Shown here: positions 9,909 through 18,630 of the stretch, piece by piece
Position numbering within the stretch: position 1 is the first letter of the stretch
How the letters are laid out: every line of letters begins with the position of its first letter
Assembly: GCF_900188035.1 (NCBI RefSeq)
Contig: NZ_FZNN01000001.1
Location: forward strand, 1-64,000
Reading direction: 5' to 3'
DNA: 64,000 nucleotides
Source: Puniceibacterium sediminis
GTDB taxonomy: Bacteria > Pseudomonadota > Alphaproteobacteria > Rhodobacterales > Rhodobacteraceae
Made by a program: the position numbers and the translations under genes
The notes under the pieces: generated by a model
What the model was told of the DNA's origin: nothing
Database searches by the model: none
The model's input: the letters and a program-made list of their open reading frames with translations, nothing else

Positions 9909-10511
9909 ATGGTACAGAAACTCGAATCCTACCGCGAAAGCCCGTCCCAGACCGCCGGGCCCTATGTCCACATCGGCTGCACGCCGAATTTCTCCGGCAT
10001 CACCGGGGTCTATCCCGAAGACCTTGGCACCACGATGATCACCGGCGATGTTTCCGGGCAACGCATCACCATCAAGGGCACCGTTTATGACGGCGCCGGC
10101 ACCGCCCTGCGCGACGCGCTGATCGAGGTCTGGCAGGCCGACGCAAACAGCAAATTCGCTGGAAAAGGCGGCGATACCGGGTTTACCGGCTGGGGCCGTT
10201 CCGCAGGCGACATGGCGACCGGCGAATTCACCTTTGAGACGGTCAAACCGGGCCGCGTCGCATGGCCTGATGGCCGCCTTCAGGCACCGCATGTCACCTT
10301 CTGGATCGTCGCGCGCGGTATCAACCTTGGCCTGCACACGCGGATGTATTTCGCGGACGAAGCCCCAGCCAACGCCGAGGATCCGATCCTCACCCGGCTC
10401 GAACATTCGCAGCGCATCCCGACCCTGCTGGCTCAGTCTGAGGCCGACGGCACCTACCGTTTCGACATCCACCTGCAAGGCGCGCAGGAAACCATATTCT
10501 TCGACATCTGA
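9909..10511 (+). CDS. pcaG: Protocatechuate 3,4-dioxygenase, alpha subunit
   Basis: 200 residues, the partner of PcaH. It has the intradiol fold but lacks the full iron-ligand set, as alpha subunits do. Family motifs: SQTAGPYVHIG, DALIEVWQADANSKF and APHVTFWIVARGI. Both GTG at 9903 and ATG at 9909 are in frame. An AGAGGGG element at 9893-9900 is better spaced for the ATG, and MVQKLESYRES matches the usual PcaG opening. The BKACE gene follows after 9 bp. Confidence 0.95.
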   Translation: MVQKLESYRESPSQTAGPYVHIGCTPNFSGITGVYPEDLGTTMITGDVSGQRITIKGTVYDGAGTALRDALIEVWQADANSKFAGKGGDTGFTGWGRSAGDMATGEFTFETVKPGRVAWPDGRLQAPHVTFWIVARGINLGLHTRMYFADEAPANAEDPILTRLEHSQRIPTLLAQSEADGTYRFDIHLQGAQETIFFDI

Positions 10512-10520
10512 AAGCTGACA

Positions 10521-11351
10521 ATGACCAAACCCTGTATCATCTGCGTCGCCATCACCGGATCGCTTCCGAAAAAGGCCGACAACCCCGCCGTGCCGATCAC
10601 CATTTCCGAACAGATCGAATCCACGCAACAGGCGTTCGAGGCCGGTGCCACCATCGCCCACTGCCATGTGCGCAACGACGACGAAACCACCACCTCGGAC
10701 CCCGAAAAATTCGGCCTGCTGCTCGACGGGCTGCGCAAGCATTGCCCCGGCATGATCGTGCAGCTGTCGACCGGGGGCCGGTCCGGTGCCGGGCACGCGC
10801 GCGGCGGGATGCTGTCGCTGCGCCCCGACATGGCGTCGCTCTCCGTCGGGTCGAACAACTTTCCGACCCGCGTGTACGAGAACCCGCCGGATCTGGTCGA
10901 CTGGCTCGCCTCCGAGATGAAGAAATACGGCGTGAAGCCCGAGATCGAAGCGTTCGATTTGTCGCACATCCACAAGGCGGCCGAGATGAACCGCGACGGG
11001 CGCATCCCGGGCAAGCTGTATGTGCAGTTCGTGATGGGTGTGAAAAACGCCATGCCCGCCGACCGCGATACGTTCGATTACTACATCAAGACGGTCGAAC
11101 GTCTGGCCCCCGGCGCCGAATGGTGCGCCGCCGGGATCGGTCGTCATCAGGCCGAAATCAACGAATGGTGCATCTCGTCCGGTGGCCACACCCGCACGGG
11201 GCTCGAGGATAACATCCGCCTCGACAAGAACACCCTCGCGCCGTCAAACGCGGCATTGGTCGAAAAGGCCGTGAAGCTGTGCGAGAAATACGAACGCCCG
11301 GTGGCAACCTGGCAGCAGGCCCGCGAAATGCTCGGGCTGGCAGCGGTCTGA
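10521..11351 (+). CDS. BKACE-family beta-keto acid cleavage enzyme (DUF849), pca-linked
   Basis: 276 residues of the Kce/BKACE family, zinc enzymes that condense a beta-keto acid with acetyl-CoA and release acetoacetate plus a new acyl-CoA. The zinc ligands His47 and His49 are in AHCHVRND, and GLEDNIRLD near the C-terminus carries the expected Glu. As the last gene of the pob/pca operon it is well placed to act on beta-ketoadipate, giving succinyl-CoA and acetoacetate and so replacing PcaIJ and PcaF. That role is inferred from context; the family fold is clear. Confidence 0.85.
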   Translation: MTKPCIICVAITGSLPKKADNPAVPITISEQIESTQQAFEAGATIAHCHVRNDDETTTSDPEKFGLLLDGLRKHCPGMIVQLSTGGRSGAGHARGGMLSLRPDMASLSVGSNNFPTRVYENPPDLVDWLASEMKKYGVKPEIEAFDLSHIHKAAEMNRDGRIPGKLYVQFVMGVKNAMPADRDTFDYYIKTVERLAPGAEWCAAGIGRHQAEINEWCISSGGHTRTGLEDNIRLDKNTLAPSNAALVEKAVKLCEKYERPVATWQQAREMLGLAAV

Positions 11352-11386
11352 AGCGAACAGCAGGCCCGGAATCAAGCGCGCAGCGC

Positions 11387-11571
11387 GCCGGGCCAGCGCC
11401 GGACCGCCGTCGCACCAAAGGTGCGCCACTCTGCATCTTCTCGCCTTTGGCGAGGCGGTCTGGCGCTTTTGTGAAGTCAGCGCATAGCCATGCTCAACGA
11501 ATGACCTCACAGCCATAAAGCGCCCCGCTCAACCGGGGCAGCGCCCTCCCGCGGTCCGGCGCTGGCCCGGC
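11387..11571. repeat. Short element with terminal inverted repeats, copy A (MITE-like)
   Basis: A perfect 21-bp inverted repeat bounds this 185-bp segment: 11387-11407 (starting GCCGGGCCAGCGCC) and 11551-11571 (ending GGCGCTGGCCCGGC). Inside are two small hairpins (11411-11425 and 11440-11454), a degenerate third copy of the arm at 11454-11467, and a 57-nt box (11475-11531) that recurs at 46729-46785 with 46 of 57 positions identical and no gaps in my hand alignment. Homology with copy B also extends left of the arm (11364-11377). No transposase gene is seen in it. It lies between the convergent BKACE and RND genes. Confidence 0.75.
11395..11470 (+). terminator. Branched hairpin plus TTTT, likely end of the pob/pca transcript
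   Basis: The arm at 11395-11408 (AGCGCCGGACCGCC) can pair with 11454-11467 (one mismatch), enclosing two 6-bp hairpins, CGCACC-AAA-GGTGCG and CTCGCC-TTT-GGCGAG. TTTT follows immediately (11467-11470). It lies 44 bp after the BKACE stop codon, so a transcription terminator is a reasonable reading. The left arm is shared with the element's terminal inverted repeat and could pair there instead. Confidence 0.55.
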
Positions 11572-11600
11572 TTGCGTTGCAAAGCGTTCACCGGCCAAAC

Positions 11601-11651
11601 CCATACCGCGAGCCATACGGTTTCCATACCAAAACCATACGCTTGCCATAC
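11601..11651 (+). repeat. CCATAC array, five copies phased at 11-12 bp
   Basis: CCATAC occurs at 11601, 11613, 11624, 11635 and 11646, with steps of 12, 11, 11 and 11 bp, so the copies lie on nearly one face of the helix. The bases between copies vary. A second array of the same motif, strand and spacing lies at 47200-47238, and the first stretch of both reads CCATACGGTTTCCATAC. No coding frame explains the pattern. The array sits between the BKACE gene and the RND gene, 16 bp beyond the RND stop codon. Confidence 0.75.
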
Positions 11652-11666
11652 GCCGTTTCCGCTGTC

Positions 11667-14600
11667 TCAGACCGCCGTCGCGTCGCGCAATTCGGCTTGC
11701 AGCCGCGCCGTCTCTTCCGCCTTGGGTCTGGAAAATCCGGCCAGCAGCAGATAGGCCACCGGCGTCAGGTAAAGCGTTGAAATCGTGGCCAGACCCAGCC
11801 CCCCGACGATCACCCATCCCAGCGCCTCGCGCGCCTCGGCCCCCGCACCAGACGACAGGATCAGCGGCACACCCCCCAGAACGGTCGAGATCATCGTCAT
11901 CATCACAGGCCGCAGCCGGATGGTCGACGCATCAAATATCGCATCACGCACAGAAGCGCCTTTGTCCCTGAGTTGATTGGCAAATTCCACGATCAGGATG
12001 CCATTCTTGGCCATGATCCCGATCAGCATCACCAGCCCGATCTGGCTATAGACATTCAGGCTCATCCCGGAAAACGCCAGCGCAAAGGCGGCACAGCCCA
12101 GCCCCAGCGGCACCGTCGCCATCACCACGATGGCCGAGATGAAGCTCTCGAACTGCGCCGCAAGTACCAGAAAAACCACGAGAATCGCAAAGCCAAAGGT
12201 CATCATCAACCCACCCGCCGTCTGGTCCAGCGTCGCTGCCTCGGCCAGTGGCACGATGCGGTTTTCCTCGGCCAGAACCTCACCCCCCAGCGTCTGAACC
12301 TGCGCCAGCGCCTCGCCCAATGCCAGCTCGGGCGTCAGCCCCGCAGTGATCTCGACCGAGCGGTTCTGCCCCTCGCGGCTCAGCTCGGGGGCGATGGCGC
12401 GTTCCTCAAGTCGCACAAAACTCGACATCGGCACCATCTGCCCGTCGCCCGTCTGCACAAAGACGTTTTCAAGGTCGCCGGGGTCGTTCACCGGGTCAGT
12501 GGTCGACAGCATCTGCACATCATAGCTCTTGTCCTGCACAAACACCGTACCAATGCTGCGCCCTTCAAGTGCGGCGCGCAGGGCGTCGCCCAAGCCACTG
12601 ATATCAATGCCAAGATCGGATGCGCGGGTGCGGTCTATCTCGATGAACAACTGCGGCTGCGTGGTTTCATATTCCAGCCGAACCTGACCAAACGCGGGGT
12701 TTTCCTGCATCCGTTCCACCAGCTTTTGCGACACCTCGGCCAGTTGCGCATAGCTGTCGCCGGTCAACGCAAATGTCAGCCCGCGACCCGCCCCGCGAAT
12801 GCCGAGGCTGTTGGGCTGAATGGCAAAGGCGCGCACGCCGATGATGCCGCGCAGCTTGCCGTTGATCTCGCCCACGATCTCGGCCTGTCCGCGTGTGCGT
12901 TCATCCCAGGGGGCCAGCGCCATCACCATGAAACCACCGTTGTTCGCACCGAAACCGGCAATGGCGAACACATTCCGGATGTCTCCGCTGTCAACCAGCG
13001 GCTGCACGGCACGTTCGATTTCCTGCATCTTGGAGGTTGTATAATTCAGCGAAACGCCCTGCGGCGCGCTGACCCGGAGCAGGGCGATGGCGCGGTCCTC
13101 GGGCGGGGTCAGTTCCTGCCGGATGCCGCTGCCAACGAACAACGCCGTCACCGCGAACAGCGCCGCCGCCAGCACGATCACCAAGGGCACGGCCAGCGCG
13201 CCCTTCAGCGTCACCGCGTAAAACCCGGCCAGCCGGTTGCCCAGCCAAATCATCGGCCCGCGTGGGTTTTTTGCCGGTTCGGCGGTCAACAGGCGGCTTG
13301 CCAACACCGGGCACAGGGTCAGCGCGACGACCGATGACAGCGACACCGCGATGGCAAGGGTAAAGCCGAATTCGCGGAACAGCCCACCCGCCTGACCCGG
13401 CAGAAAGGACAGCGGGATGAACACCGCCGCAAGCGTCGCGGTGGTGGTGACGACGGCAAAGAACACCTGCTGCGTGCCGATCACCGCCGCCGCGCGCGGG
13501 CCCATCCCGGCGGCGCGCTGGCGCACGATGTTTTCCAGCACCACGATGGCATCGTCCACCACCATGCCCGTCGCCAGAACCAGCGCCAGAAGGGTCAGGA
13601 TGTTGACGGAAAAGCCAACCATGTAGATCGCCGCCAGCGTGCCGATCAGTGAGACGGGCAGGGTGAGCGTGGGGATCAGCGTGGCGCTGACATTGCGCAG
13701 GAACAGGAAAATCACCACGACCACGATGGCCACGGCAAGGGCCAGCGTCCAGAGCACCTCCTTGATGGATCCGTTGATGAACACCGCATCATCCGAAGTG
13801 ACAAAGATGTTCACATCCTGTGGCAAGGTCTGGGCAAGCTGCGCCACCACCTGATGGACCGAGGCCGAGATTTCCAGCGTGTTTGACGTCGCCTGACGGA
13901 TCACGCCCAGACCCAGCCCGGTTTGACCGTTGGCGCGCAGGATGGTTTCGTTCGGGGCGGGGCCAAGGGTGACCGAAGCGACATCGCCAAGGATCACATC
14001 GTCCTTGATTTTCAGCGCCTCAAAGTCCGCCGGGGTGCTGACCGCCGCCGTGGTGCGCACGTTGATCGACTGCCGGTCGCCGGTCAGGTCCCCGGCTGGC
14101 GCGTCAAAGGCGATTGTCCCCAAGGCATTGCGCAAATCGGCCAGGGTCAGGCCGCGGCTGGCCAGTTGCATCTGGTCGATGTCGACGCGAAAGATCGGGT
14201 CGCGGTCGCCGTAGATTTGCAGATCCGCCACCCCGTTGATGGAAATCAGCCGGTCCTCGACCCGGTCCTGCACGATCTGGGTCAGCTCCTGCGGCGACCG
14301 GCTGGCCGAGGTGACGGCAACCCGGATCACCGGTTGGGCATTGGCGTCGGCCTTGACGATCTGGGGCTGGTCGGCGTCATCGGGCAGGGCGTTGGCGATC
14401 CGCGCCACCGCATCGCGGGTGTCGGTTGCGGCGACGTCAATGTCGACGTCATCGTTGAATTCCAGCGTCACGCGGCTGCGCCCGAAACGCGAGTTGGACG
14501 AGATGCTGCGCACCCCGGCGAGGCGGCCCACCGCGCCCTCGACGCGGGCGGTGATTTCCTGATCCACGGTTTCGGCCGATGCGCCGTCAAATTGGGTGGT

Positions 14601-14768
14601 CACGGTGATGACCGGGCGGTCCACGTCGGGCAATTCGCGGATTTCGACGCCGAAAAGTGCCGCGATCCCGGCAATCACGATCAGTGCGTTCAGCACAAAG
14701 GCAAGGATCGGCCGCTGTACGAATAGCGCCGTGCCTGATGTCTTCTCGGGTGCCGGGGTGTTGCTCAT
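11667..14768 (-). CDS. RND-family multidrug efflux permease (AcrB/MexB type)
   Basis: 1033 residues, a full-length inner-membrane RND pump that exports drugs or lipophilic compounds in exchange for protons. There is one N-terminal TM helix (about 17-40), then a large periplasmic porter domain. The central TM bundle includes GMVVDDAIVVLENI, with the paired Asp of the proton relay, and a second periplasmic domain and C-terminal TM bundle follow. Its start lies 1 bp from the adaptor's stop, so the two are one operon (adaptor first). No TolC-like gene is adjacent. Substrate unknown. Confidence 0.93.
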   Translation of the reverse strand: MSNTPAPEKTSGTALFVQRPILAFVLNALIVIAGIAALFGVEIRELPDVDRPVITVTTQFDGASAETVDQEITARVEGAVGRLAGVRSISSNSRFGRSRVTLEFNDDVDIDVAATDTRDAVARIANALPDDADQPQIVKADANAQPVIRVAVTSASRSPQELTQIVQDRVEDRLISINGVADLQIYGDRDPIFRVDIDQMQLASRGLTLADLRNALGTIAFDAPAGDLTGDRQSINVRTTAAVSTPADFEALKIKDDVILGDVASVTLGPAPNETILRANGQTGLGLGVIRQATSNTLEISASVHQVVAQLAQTLPQDVNIFVTSDDAVFINGSIKEVLWTLALAVAIVVVVIFLFLRNVSATLIPTLTLPVSLIGTLAAIYMVGFSVNILTLLALVLATGMVVDDAIVVLENIVRQRAAGMGPRAAAVIGTQQVFFAVVTTTATLAAVFIPLSFLPGQAGGLFREFGFTLAIAVSLSSVVALTLCPVLASRLLTAEPAKNPRGPMIWLGNRLAGFYAVTLKGALAVPLVIVLAAALFAVTALFVGSGIRQELTPPEDRAIALLRVSAPQGVSLNYTTSKMQEIERAVQPLVDSGDIRNVFAIAGFGANNGGFMVMALAPWDERTRGQAEIVGEINGKLRGIIGVRAFAIQPNSLGIRGAGRGLTFALTGDSYAQLAEVSQKLVERMQENPAFGQVRLEYETTQPQLFIEIDRTRASDLGIDISGLGDALRAALEGRSIGTVFVQDKSYDVQMLSTTDPVNDPGDLENVFVQTGDGQMVPMSSFVRLEERAIAPELSREGQNRSVEITAGLTPELALGEALAQVQTLGGEVLAEENRIVPLAEAATLDQTAGGLMMTFGFAILVVFLVLAAQFESFISAIVVMATVPLGLGCAAFALAFSGMSLNVYSQIGLVMLIGIMAKNGILIVEFANQLRDKGASVRDAIFDASTIRLRPVMMTMISTVLGGVPLILSSGAGAEAREALGWVIVGGLGLATISTLYLTPVAYLLLAGFSRPKAEETARLQAELRDATAV

Positions 14769-14769
14769 C

Positions 14770-15936
14770 TCAGCCCCGCCTGCGGTTCGTGGCGTCGGCG
14801 CTGGCGCGGTTTTCCGCCTGATCCTTCGCGATCTCCACCTCGGTTCCTGGGCGCAGACTTTGCACGCCCTCGGTCACCACCTGTTCACCGGGGGTCAGCT
14901 CTGCCTCGACCAGAACGGAATCGCTGTTGCGCTGACGGATCACGATCGGCACGCGCTCTGCGCGGCCTTCGCGCACCACCCAGACAAAGGAACCCTCGCT
15001 GGACCATTGCACCGACAGCGGGTTGATGGATGGGTATTGTTCGCCTGCGAAGTGCAGCACGACCGAAAACGCCATGCCTTCGCGCAGGGTGTCATCGCCG
15101 TTGTCGATCCGCGCCTGCACCCGCAGGGTCCGGCTTGAGCGATCCACAACGTTGTCGAGCGTGGCGACCGTGCCGATCAGCACTTGACCGCGATTGGCCA
15201 GAGGCGAAAGTTCCACCGTCATGCCCGGTTTCAGCTGGCCGATCACCCGTTCCGGCACGCGAAAGTCGATCAGCAGCTGAGACCGGTCGGTCATCGTCGC
15301 AAGCTCTGCCTGCGCCGGGATGCGATCACCCTGATCAACCTCAAACAACCCGATCCAGCCCGAGATCGGCGCCCTGATCACCCGCTGGGCCAGATCGAAT
15401 TCCGCCTGACGGATTTCAAGCTCGGCATTGCGCAGAGCCAGCTCTGCCGTACGGATCTGCACCGTCGTGACGGCGCCCGAGTTCTGCAGGGACGACAGGC
15501 GATCCACCTCGTCGCGCGCATCGGTCAAGGTCAGACGGGCACGTTCCAGCGCGATCTGCTCGGCCTCGTCATCCAGCCGCACCATGACCGCGCCTTCCTG
15601 CACATAGCTTCCGGCGTCAAAAGCGATTTCGATGATGCGCCCCGTCGCCTCGGACCGGACGATGACCGAACGCAGGGCGCGCCCGTCGCCCACCGCGGTG
15701 ATCCGGTCGTTCAGCGTGCCCTGCGTGACCGCCGCCGTGATCACCTGCGTCGCACCGCCGCCAGACCTGCGCGCCTCGGGTGGGGGCGGGGTGGTGTCGG
15801 TCAGCTCGATGCCCAATGCATCCAGCAGCCCGGTCCCTGCAACCCATGTCGCCGCCGAGGGGACATAGGCCAGCCAGATCGCCAGCGTTCCGGCGATCAC
15901 GATCGCCCCAAGGAAGAACTGTCTCAAGATGGCCAT
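14770..15936 (-). CDS. RND efflux periplasmic adaptor (membrane fusion protein)
   Basis: 388 residues. An N-terminal hydrophobic segment (about 8-30) anchors it in the inner membrane. A lipoyl/barrel-sandwich part follows (IVRSEATGRIIEIAFDAGSYV), then a short alpha-helical hairpin rich in Ala, Glu and Arg (about 120-165), a beta-barrel, and a C-terminal membrane-proximal domain ending in VVTEGVQSLRPGTEV. It would link the downstream RND pump to an outer-membrane channel. It is the first gene of the two-gene operon. No regulator gene is adjacent. Confidence 0.9.
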   Translation of the reverse strand: MAILRQFFLGAIVIAGTLAIWLAYVPSAATWVAGTGLLDALGIELTDTTPPPPEARRSGGGATQVITAAVTQGTLNDRITAVGDGRALRSVIVRSEATGRIIEIAFDAGSYVQEGAVMVRLDDEAEQIALERARLTLTDARDEVDRLSSLQNSGAVTTVQIRTAELALRNAELEIRQAEFDLAQRVIRAPISGWIGLFEVDQGDRIPAQAELATMTDRSQLLIDFRVPERVIGQLKPGMTVELSPLANRGQVLIGTVATLDNVVDRSSRTLRVQARIDNGDDTLREGMAFSVVLHFAGEQYPSINPLSVQWSSEGSFVWVVREGRAERVPIVIRQRNSDSVLVEAELTPGEQVVTEGVQSLRPGTEVEIAKDQAENRASADATNRRRG

Positions 15937-16097
15937 CTGTTTGCTCTACCCTCAATGTCGGCTTTGCCTACACCAGGCAGACAGCGGCCCGCTGCAAAAG
16001 CACAGAAGGTCACGCAGATATTACCTGATTCTACGCGCTGTCACATGATTTCCGTCGGATGGCTCTGGCCTTGGACAGACTTCCCCCGGGGGACGCG

Positions 16098-16826
16098 TCA
16101 TGCATCATGCGCCTTCAGCCAATCACGGACCATGCCGTGCAGGCGTTCACCGCTGAAACTCGGGAAATGTCCGCCGTGCACGACCCGCACCGGCAGGTCC
16201 AGCAGGCGGCGCATGGAGGCGATGTAATCCCCGATATCCGCATGGTAAGTGTCTTCGATCAGCGGCCCGTCATAGATGATATCGCCTGAAAACAGCACGC
16301 CCGTTGCGCGTTCCAGAAGGGCGATGCCGCCGGGCGAATGCCCCGGCGTGTGGACCACCTCAAAGAACCGCCCACCGGCGTCGATCACCTCACCATCGTC
16401 AAGCAGACGTGTCGCGGGGGCCGGGGTGACGGTGTAACGCGCGGATTGGTAGGGTTCGGGGGGAAGCGTTTCGAAAATCTCGTCCGTCACATAGGGGTCG
16501 GCCAGAACGGCGCGGCGTTCCGGGTTGGCCAGCAGGTGTGCTTCGGCCCGGTGCACGGCGCGGTGGTCAAATTCGTGGTGGCAGCCGATATGGTCGAAAT
16601 GCGTGTGGCTGGCGACGGCAAGCAGCGGGCGTTCGGTGACCAGCGGCACCCAGTCGCGCAAGGAAACCACGCCCATGCCGCTGTCGACCAGAAGATCGCC
16701 GTCCTTGCCCTGCACATGCCAGCAGTTGCAGCGGTAGAAGGGCAGAATATGCGGCTCATCGATCAGGCTGATCCCGTCATCCAGCCGGGTGACACGCCAC
16801 CAGTCTTCGGCTCTTGCACGCATCAT
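16098..16826 (-). CDS. MBL-fold metallo-hydrolase
   Basis: 242 residues of the metallo-beta-lactamase superfamily. The metal motif HxHxDH is seen as SHTHFDHIG, with the later ligand His in VVHTPGHSPGG and an Asp in FSGDIIYDGP. Substrate unknown; relatives include glyoxalase II-like and lactonase-like hydrolases. Its ATGA start overlaps the stop of the polyamine-type ABC ATPase, so it is the last gene of that importer operon. That context suggests action on the imported compound or a product of it (inference). Confidence 0.85.
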   Translation of the reverse strand: MMRARAEDWWRVTRLDDGISLIDEPHILPFYRCNCWHVQGKDGDLLVDSGMGVVSLRDWVPLVTERPLLAVASHTHFDHIGCHHEFDHRAVHRAEAHLLANPERRAVLADPYVTDEIFETLPPEPYQSARYTVTPAPATRLLDDGEVIDAGGRFFEVVHTPGHSPGGIALLERATGVLFSGDIIYDGPLIEDTYHADIGDYIASMRRLLDLPVRVVHGGHFPSFSGERLHGMVRDWLKAHDA

Positions 16827-17863
16827 GCGTCCTCCAGCAGGGTAACGTGACCGCTGTCCAGCGCCAGTGTCAGCACGTCATTCACCATTGCATCCATGCC
16901 CACGGGCAGTTGCGCGCGCAATGTCGTATCGGGGGCGGCCTCGGGGGTTACGGTCACCCTGCGGCTGCTTCCCTGAAACACCGATTCCCGTACGGTGGCT
17001 TTGCCAAGCGTCTCTCCCGCCCCGGGGAACAGGTGTTCCGGGCGGGCACATACCGCGACGCGGCTGCCGTCGCGCAGGTCCGTTTTGGGCCCCAGCGGGC
17101 CAAAGGCAGTCACGGCGCGGCCCGCCTGCACGGTTGCGGGGATGAAGTTCATCTCGCCCAGAAAGGCGGCAACAAAGCGGGTGGCGGGGCGGCGGTAAAC
17201 CCGTTCGGGCGGGCCCTGATCCTCGATCCGTCCGGCGTTCATCACCACGATGCGATCGGCGATGGCCATGGCTTCTTCCTGATCGTGGGTGACGTGGACA
17301 AAGGTGGCACCGACCCGGCGCTGGATGTCCTTCAACTCGTCCTGCATGGCGCGCCGCAGGTTCAGGTCCAGCGCACCCAGGGGTTCGTCGAGCAGCAGCA
17401 CATCCGGGTCCACCGCCAGCGCCCGGGCCAGCGCCACGCGCTGCCGCTGACCACCGGACAGCGCCGCGGGACGTTTGCGCCCGGCACCGGCAAGGCCGAC
17501 GAGGTCCAGCATCTCTTCGGCCTTTGCGTGCCGCTTTGAACGCCCCACACCGCGCATCCGCAGGCCAAAACCGACGTTGTCGAGCAGGCTCATGTGTGGA
17601 AACAGCGCGTAGTCCTGAAACACCGTCGTCGTCGGGCGCTGCGCCGCAGGCACACCGACCATGTCGCGCCCGCCAATCCGCAAGGTGCCACCCGAAGGGT
17701 CGGCAAACCCGCCGATGATGTTCAGCAGCGTTGTCTTACCACAGCCCGACGGCCCCAGCAGCACGCAGTATTCCCCGGCATCAATTCCCAGGTCCACACC
17801 GGCCAGCGCCATCGCGTCGCCATAGCGTTTGGTCAGGCCGTTTATGTCGATGGGTGCAGTCAT
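16823..17863 (-). CDS. ABC importer ATPase, spermidine/putrescine type (PotA-like)
   Basis: 346 residues. Nucleotide-binding domain (about 1-235) with Walker A GPSGCGKTT (about 38-46), signature LSGGQRQRVALARAL, Walker B LLLDEPLGALD, and the switch His in THDQEEAMAIADR. A C-terminal TOBE domain follows (about 270-340), as in PotA/FbpC-type importers. It overlaps the permease gene upstream (17860-17863) and the MBL gene downstream by ATGA junctions, so the operon is translationally coupled. Confidence 0.92.
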   Translation of the reverse strand: MTAPIDINGLTKRYGDAMALAGVDLGIDAGEYCVLLGPSGCGKTTLLNIIGGFADPSGGTLRIGGRDMVGVPAAQRPTTTVFQDYALFPHMSLLDNVGFGLRMRGVGRSKRHAKAEEMLDLVGLAGAGRKRPAALSGGQRQRVALARALAVDPDVLLLDEPLGALDLNLRRAMQDELKDIQRRVGATFVHVTHDQEEAMAIADRIVVMNAGRIEDQGPPERVYRRPATRFVAAFLGEMNFIPATVQAGRAVTAFGPLGPKTDLRDGSRVAVCARPEHLFPGAGETLGKATVRESVFQGSSRRVTVTPEAAPDTTLRAQLPVGMDAMVNDVLTLALDSGHVTLLEDA

Positions 17864-18630
17864 TTCCGCCTCATGGTTGCGAGTTCCACCCCCAGCACCG
17901 CTATTGCCGACAGCATGAACACCAGTGATCCAACGGCGTTGGTTTTGGGGTTCAGGCCGGACCGCAGCAGCGACCAGATTTCGACTGGCAGGGTCACGTC
18001 AAAGCGTGACAGCAGGAAGGCGATGATGAATTCATCCCAGCTGAAGGTCACTGACAGCAGGAACGCGGCCAGAAGTGCAGGCAGGATCATCGGAGCCGTC
18101 ACCAGCCACATCACCCGCAACTCTGACGCGCCAAGGTCGCGTGCCGCCCGTTCCGCGCTTTGCTGCGCCGGGCCAATGGCGGCGGCGCAGATGGCAAAGC
18201 ACAGCGGTGTGTTGATGACGATATGGCCCACCGCGACGGTGGCCAGCGACAGGCTCTGACCCATCAGGTTAAAGCTTGCCAGCAGGCCCAGACCGATCAC
18301 CAGATAGCTGACCGAAAGGGGGGCGGTCAGCGCGGCACTGATCGCCTTGGCCCTGGGCAGGCGGCCTGTGGCCACGGCACGGGCCGCCAGAAACCCCAGC
18401 GTGACCGCCATGGCGGAGGACGCAAAGGCCACCATCAGGGAATTCAGCAGGGCGGCGATCAGGTCCGCATCGCCCAGCACCTCGGCATGCCAGCGCAGGG
18501 AAAACCCCTGAAATGGCGGAATCGGGAACCGCCCGTCCTGAAACGAAAACAGAGCCAGCACGCCCACCGGAAGAAAGATGAACCCGTACAGCAGCGCCAT
18601 ATAGGTCGCGCAGGCGGCAAAGCGCATCAT
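17860..18630 (-). CDS. ABC importer permease, PotC-like
   Basis: 256 residues with about six TM helices. The EAA loop, the docking site for the ATPase, is seen in AARDLGASELRVMWLVTAPM. The open frame extends upstream to 19206 only because it shadows the next gene. The ATG at 18630 overlaps the PotB-like stop by four bases and starts right before the first TM helix (MMRFAACATYMALLYG). It forms the channel with the PotB-like subunit. Confidence 0.9.
   Translation of the reverse strand: MMRFAACATYMALLYGFIFLPVGVLALFSFQDGRFPIPPFQGFSLRWHAEVLGDADLIAALLNSLMVAFASSAMAVTLGFLAARAVATGRLPRAKAISAALTAPLSVSYLVIGLGLLASFNLMGQSLSLATVAVGHIVINTPLCFAICAAAIGPAQQSAERAARDLGASELRVMWLVTAPMILPALLAAFLLSVTFSWDEFIIAFLLSRFDVTLPVEIWSLLRSGLNPKTNAVGSLVFMLSAIAVLGVELATMRRK

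Noticed and set aside
11279-11518. Small plus-strand frame within repeat element A
   Set aside because: No ribosome binding site, no family motif, and the homologous element B does not keep the frame. Structure, not coding, is what the two copies share.
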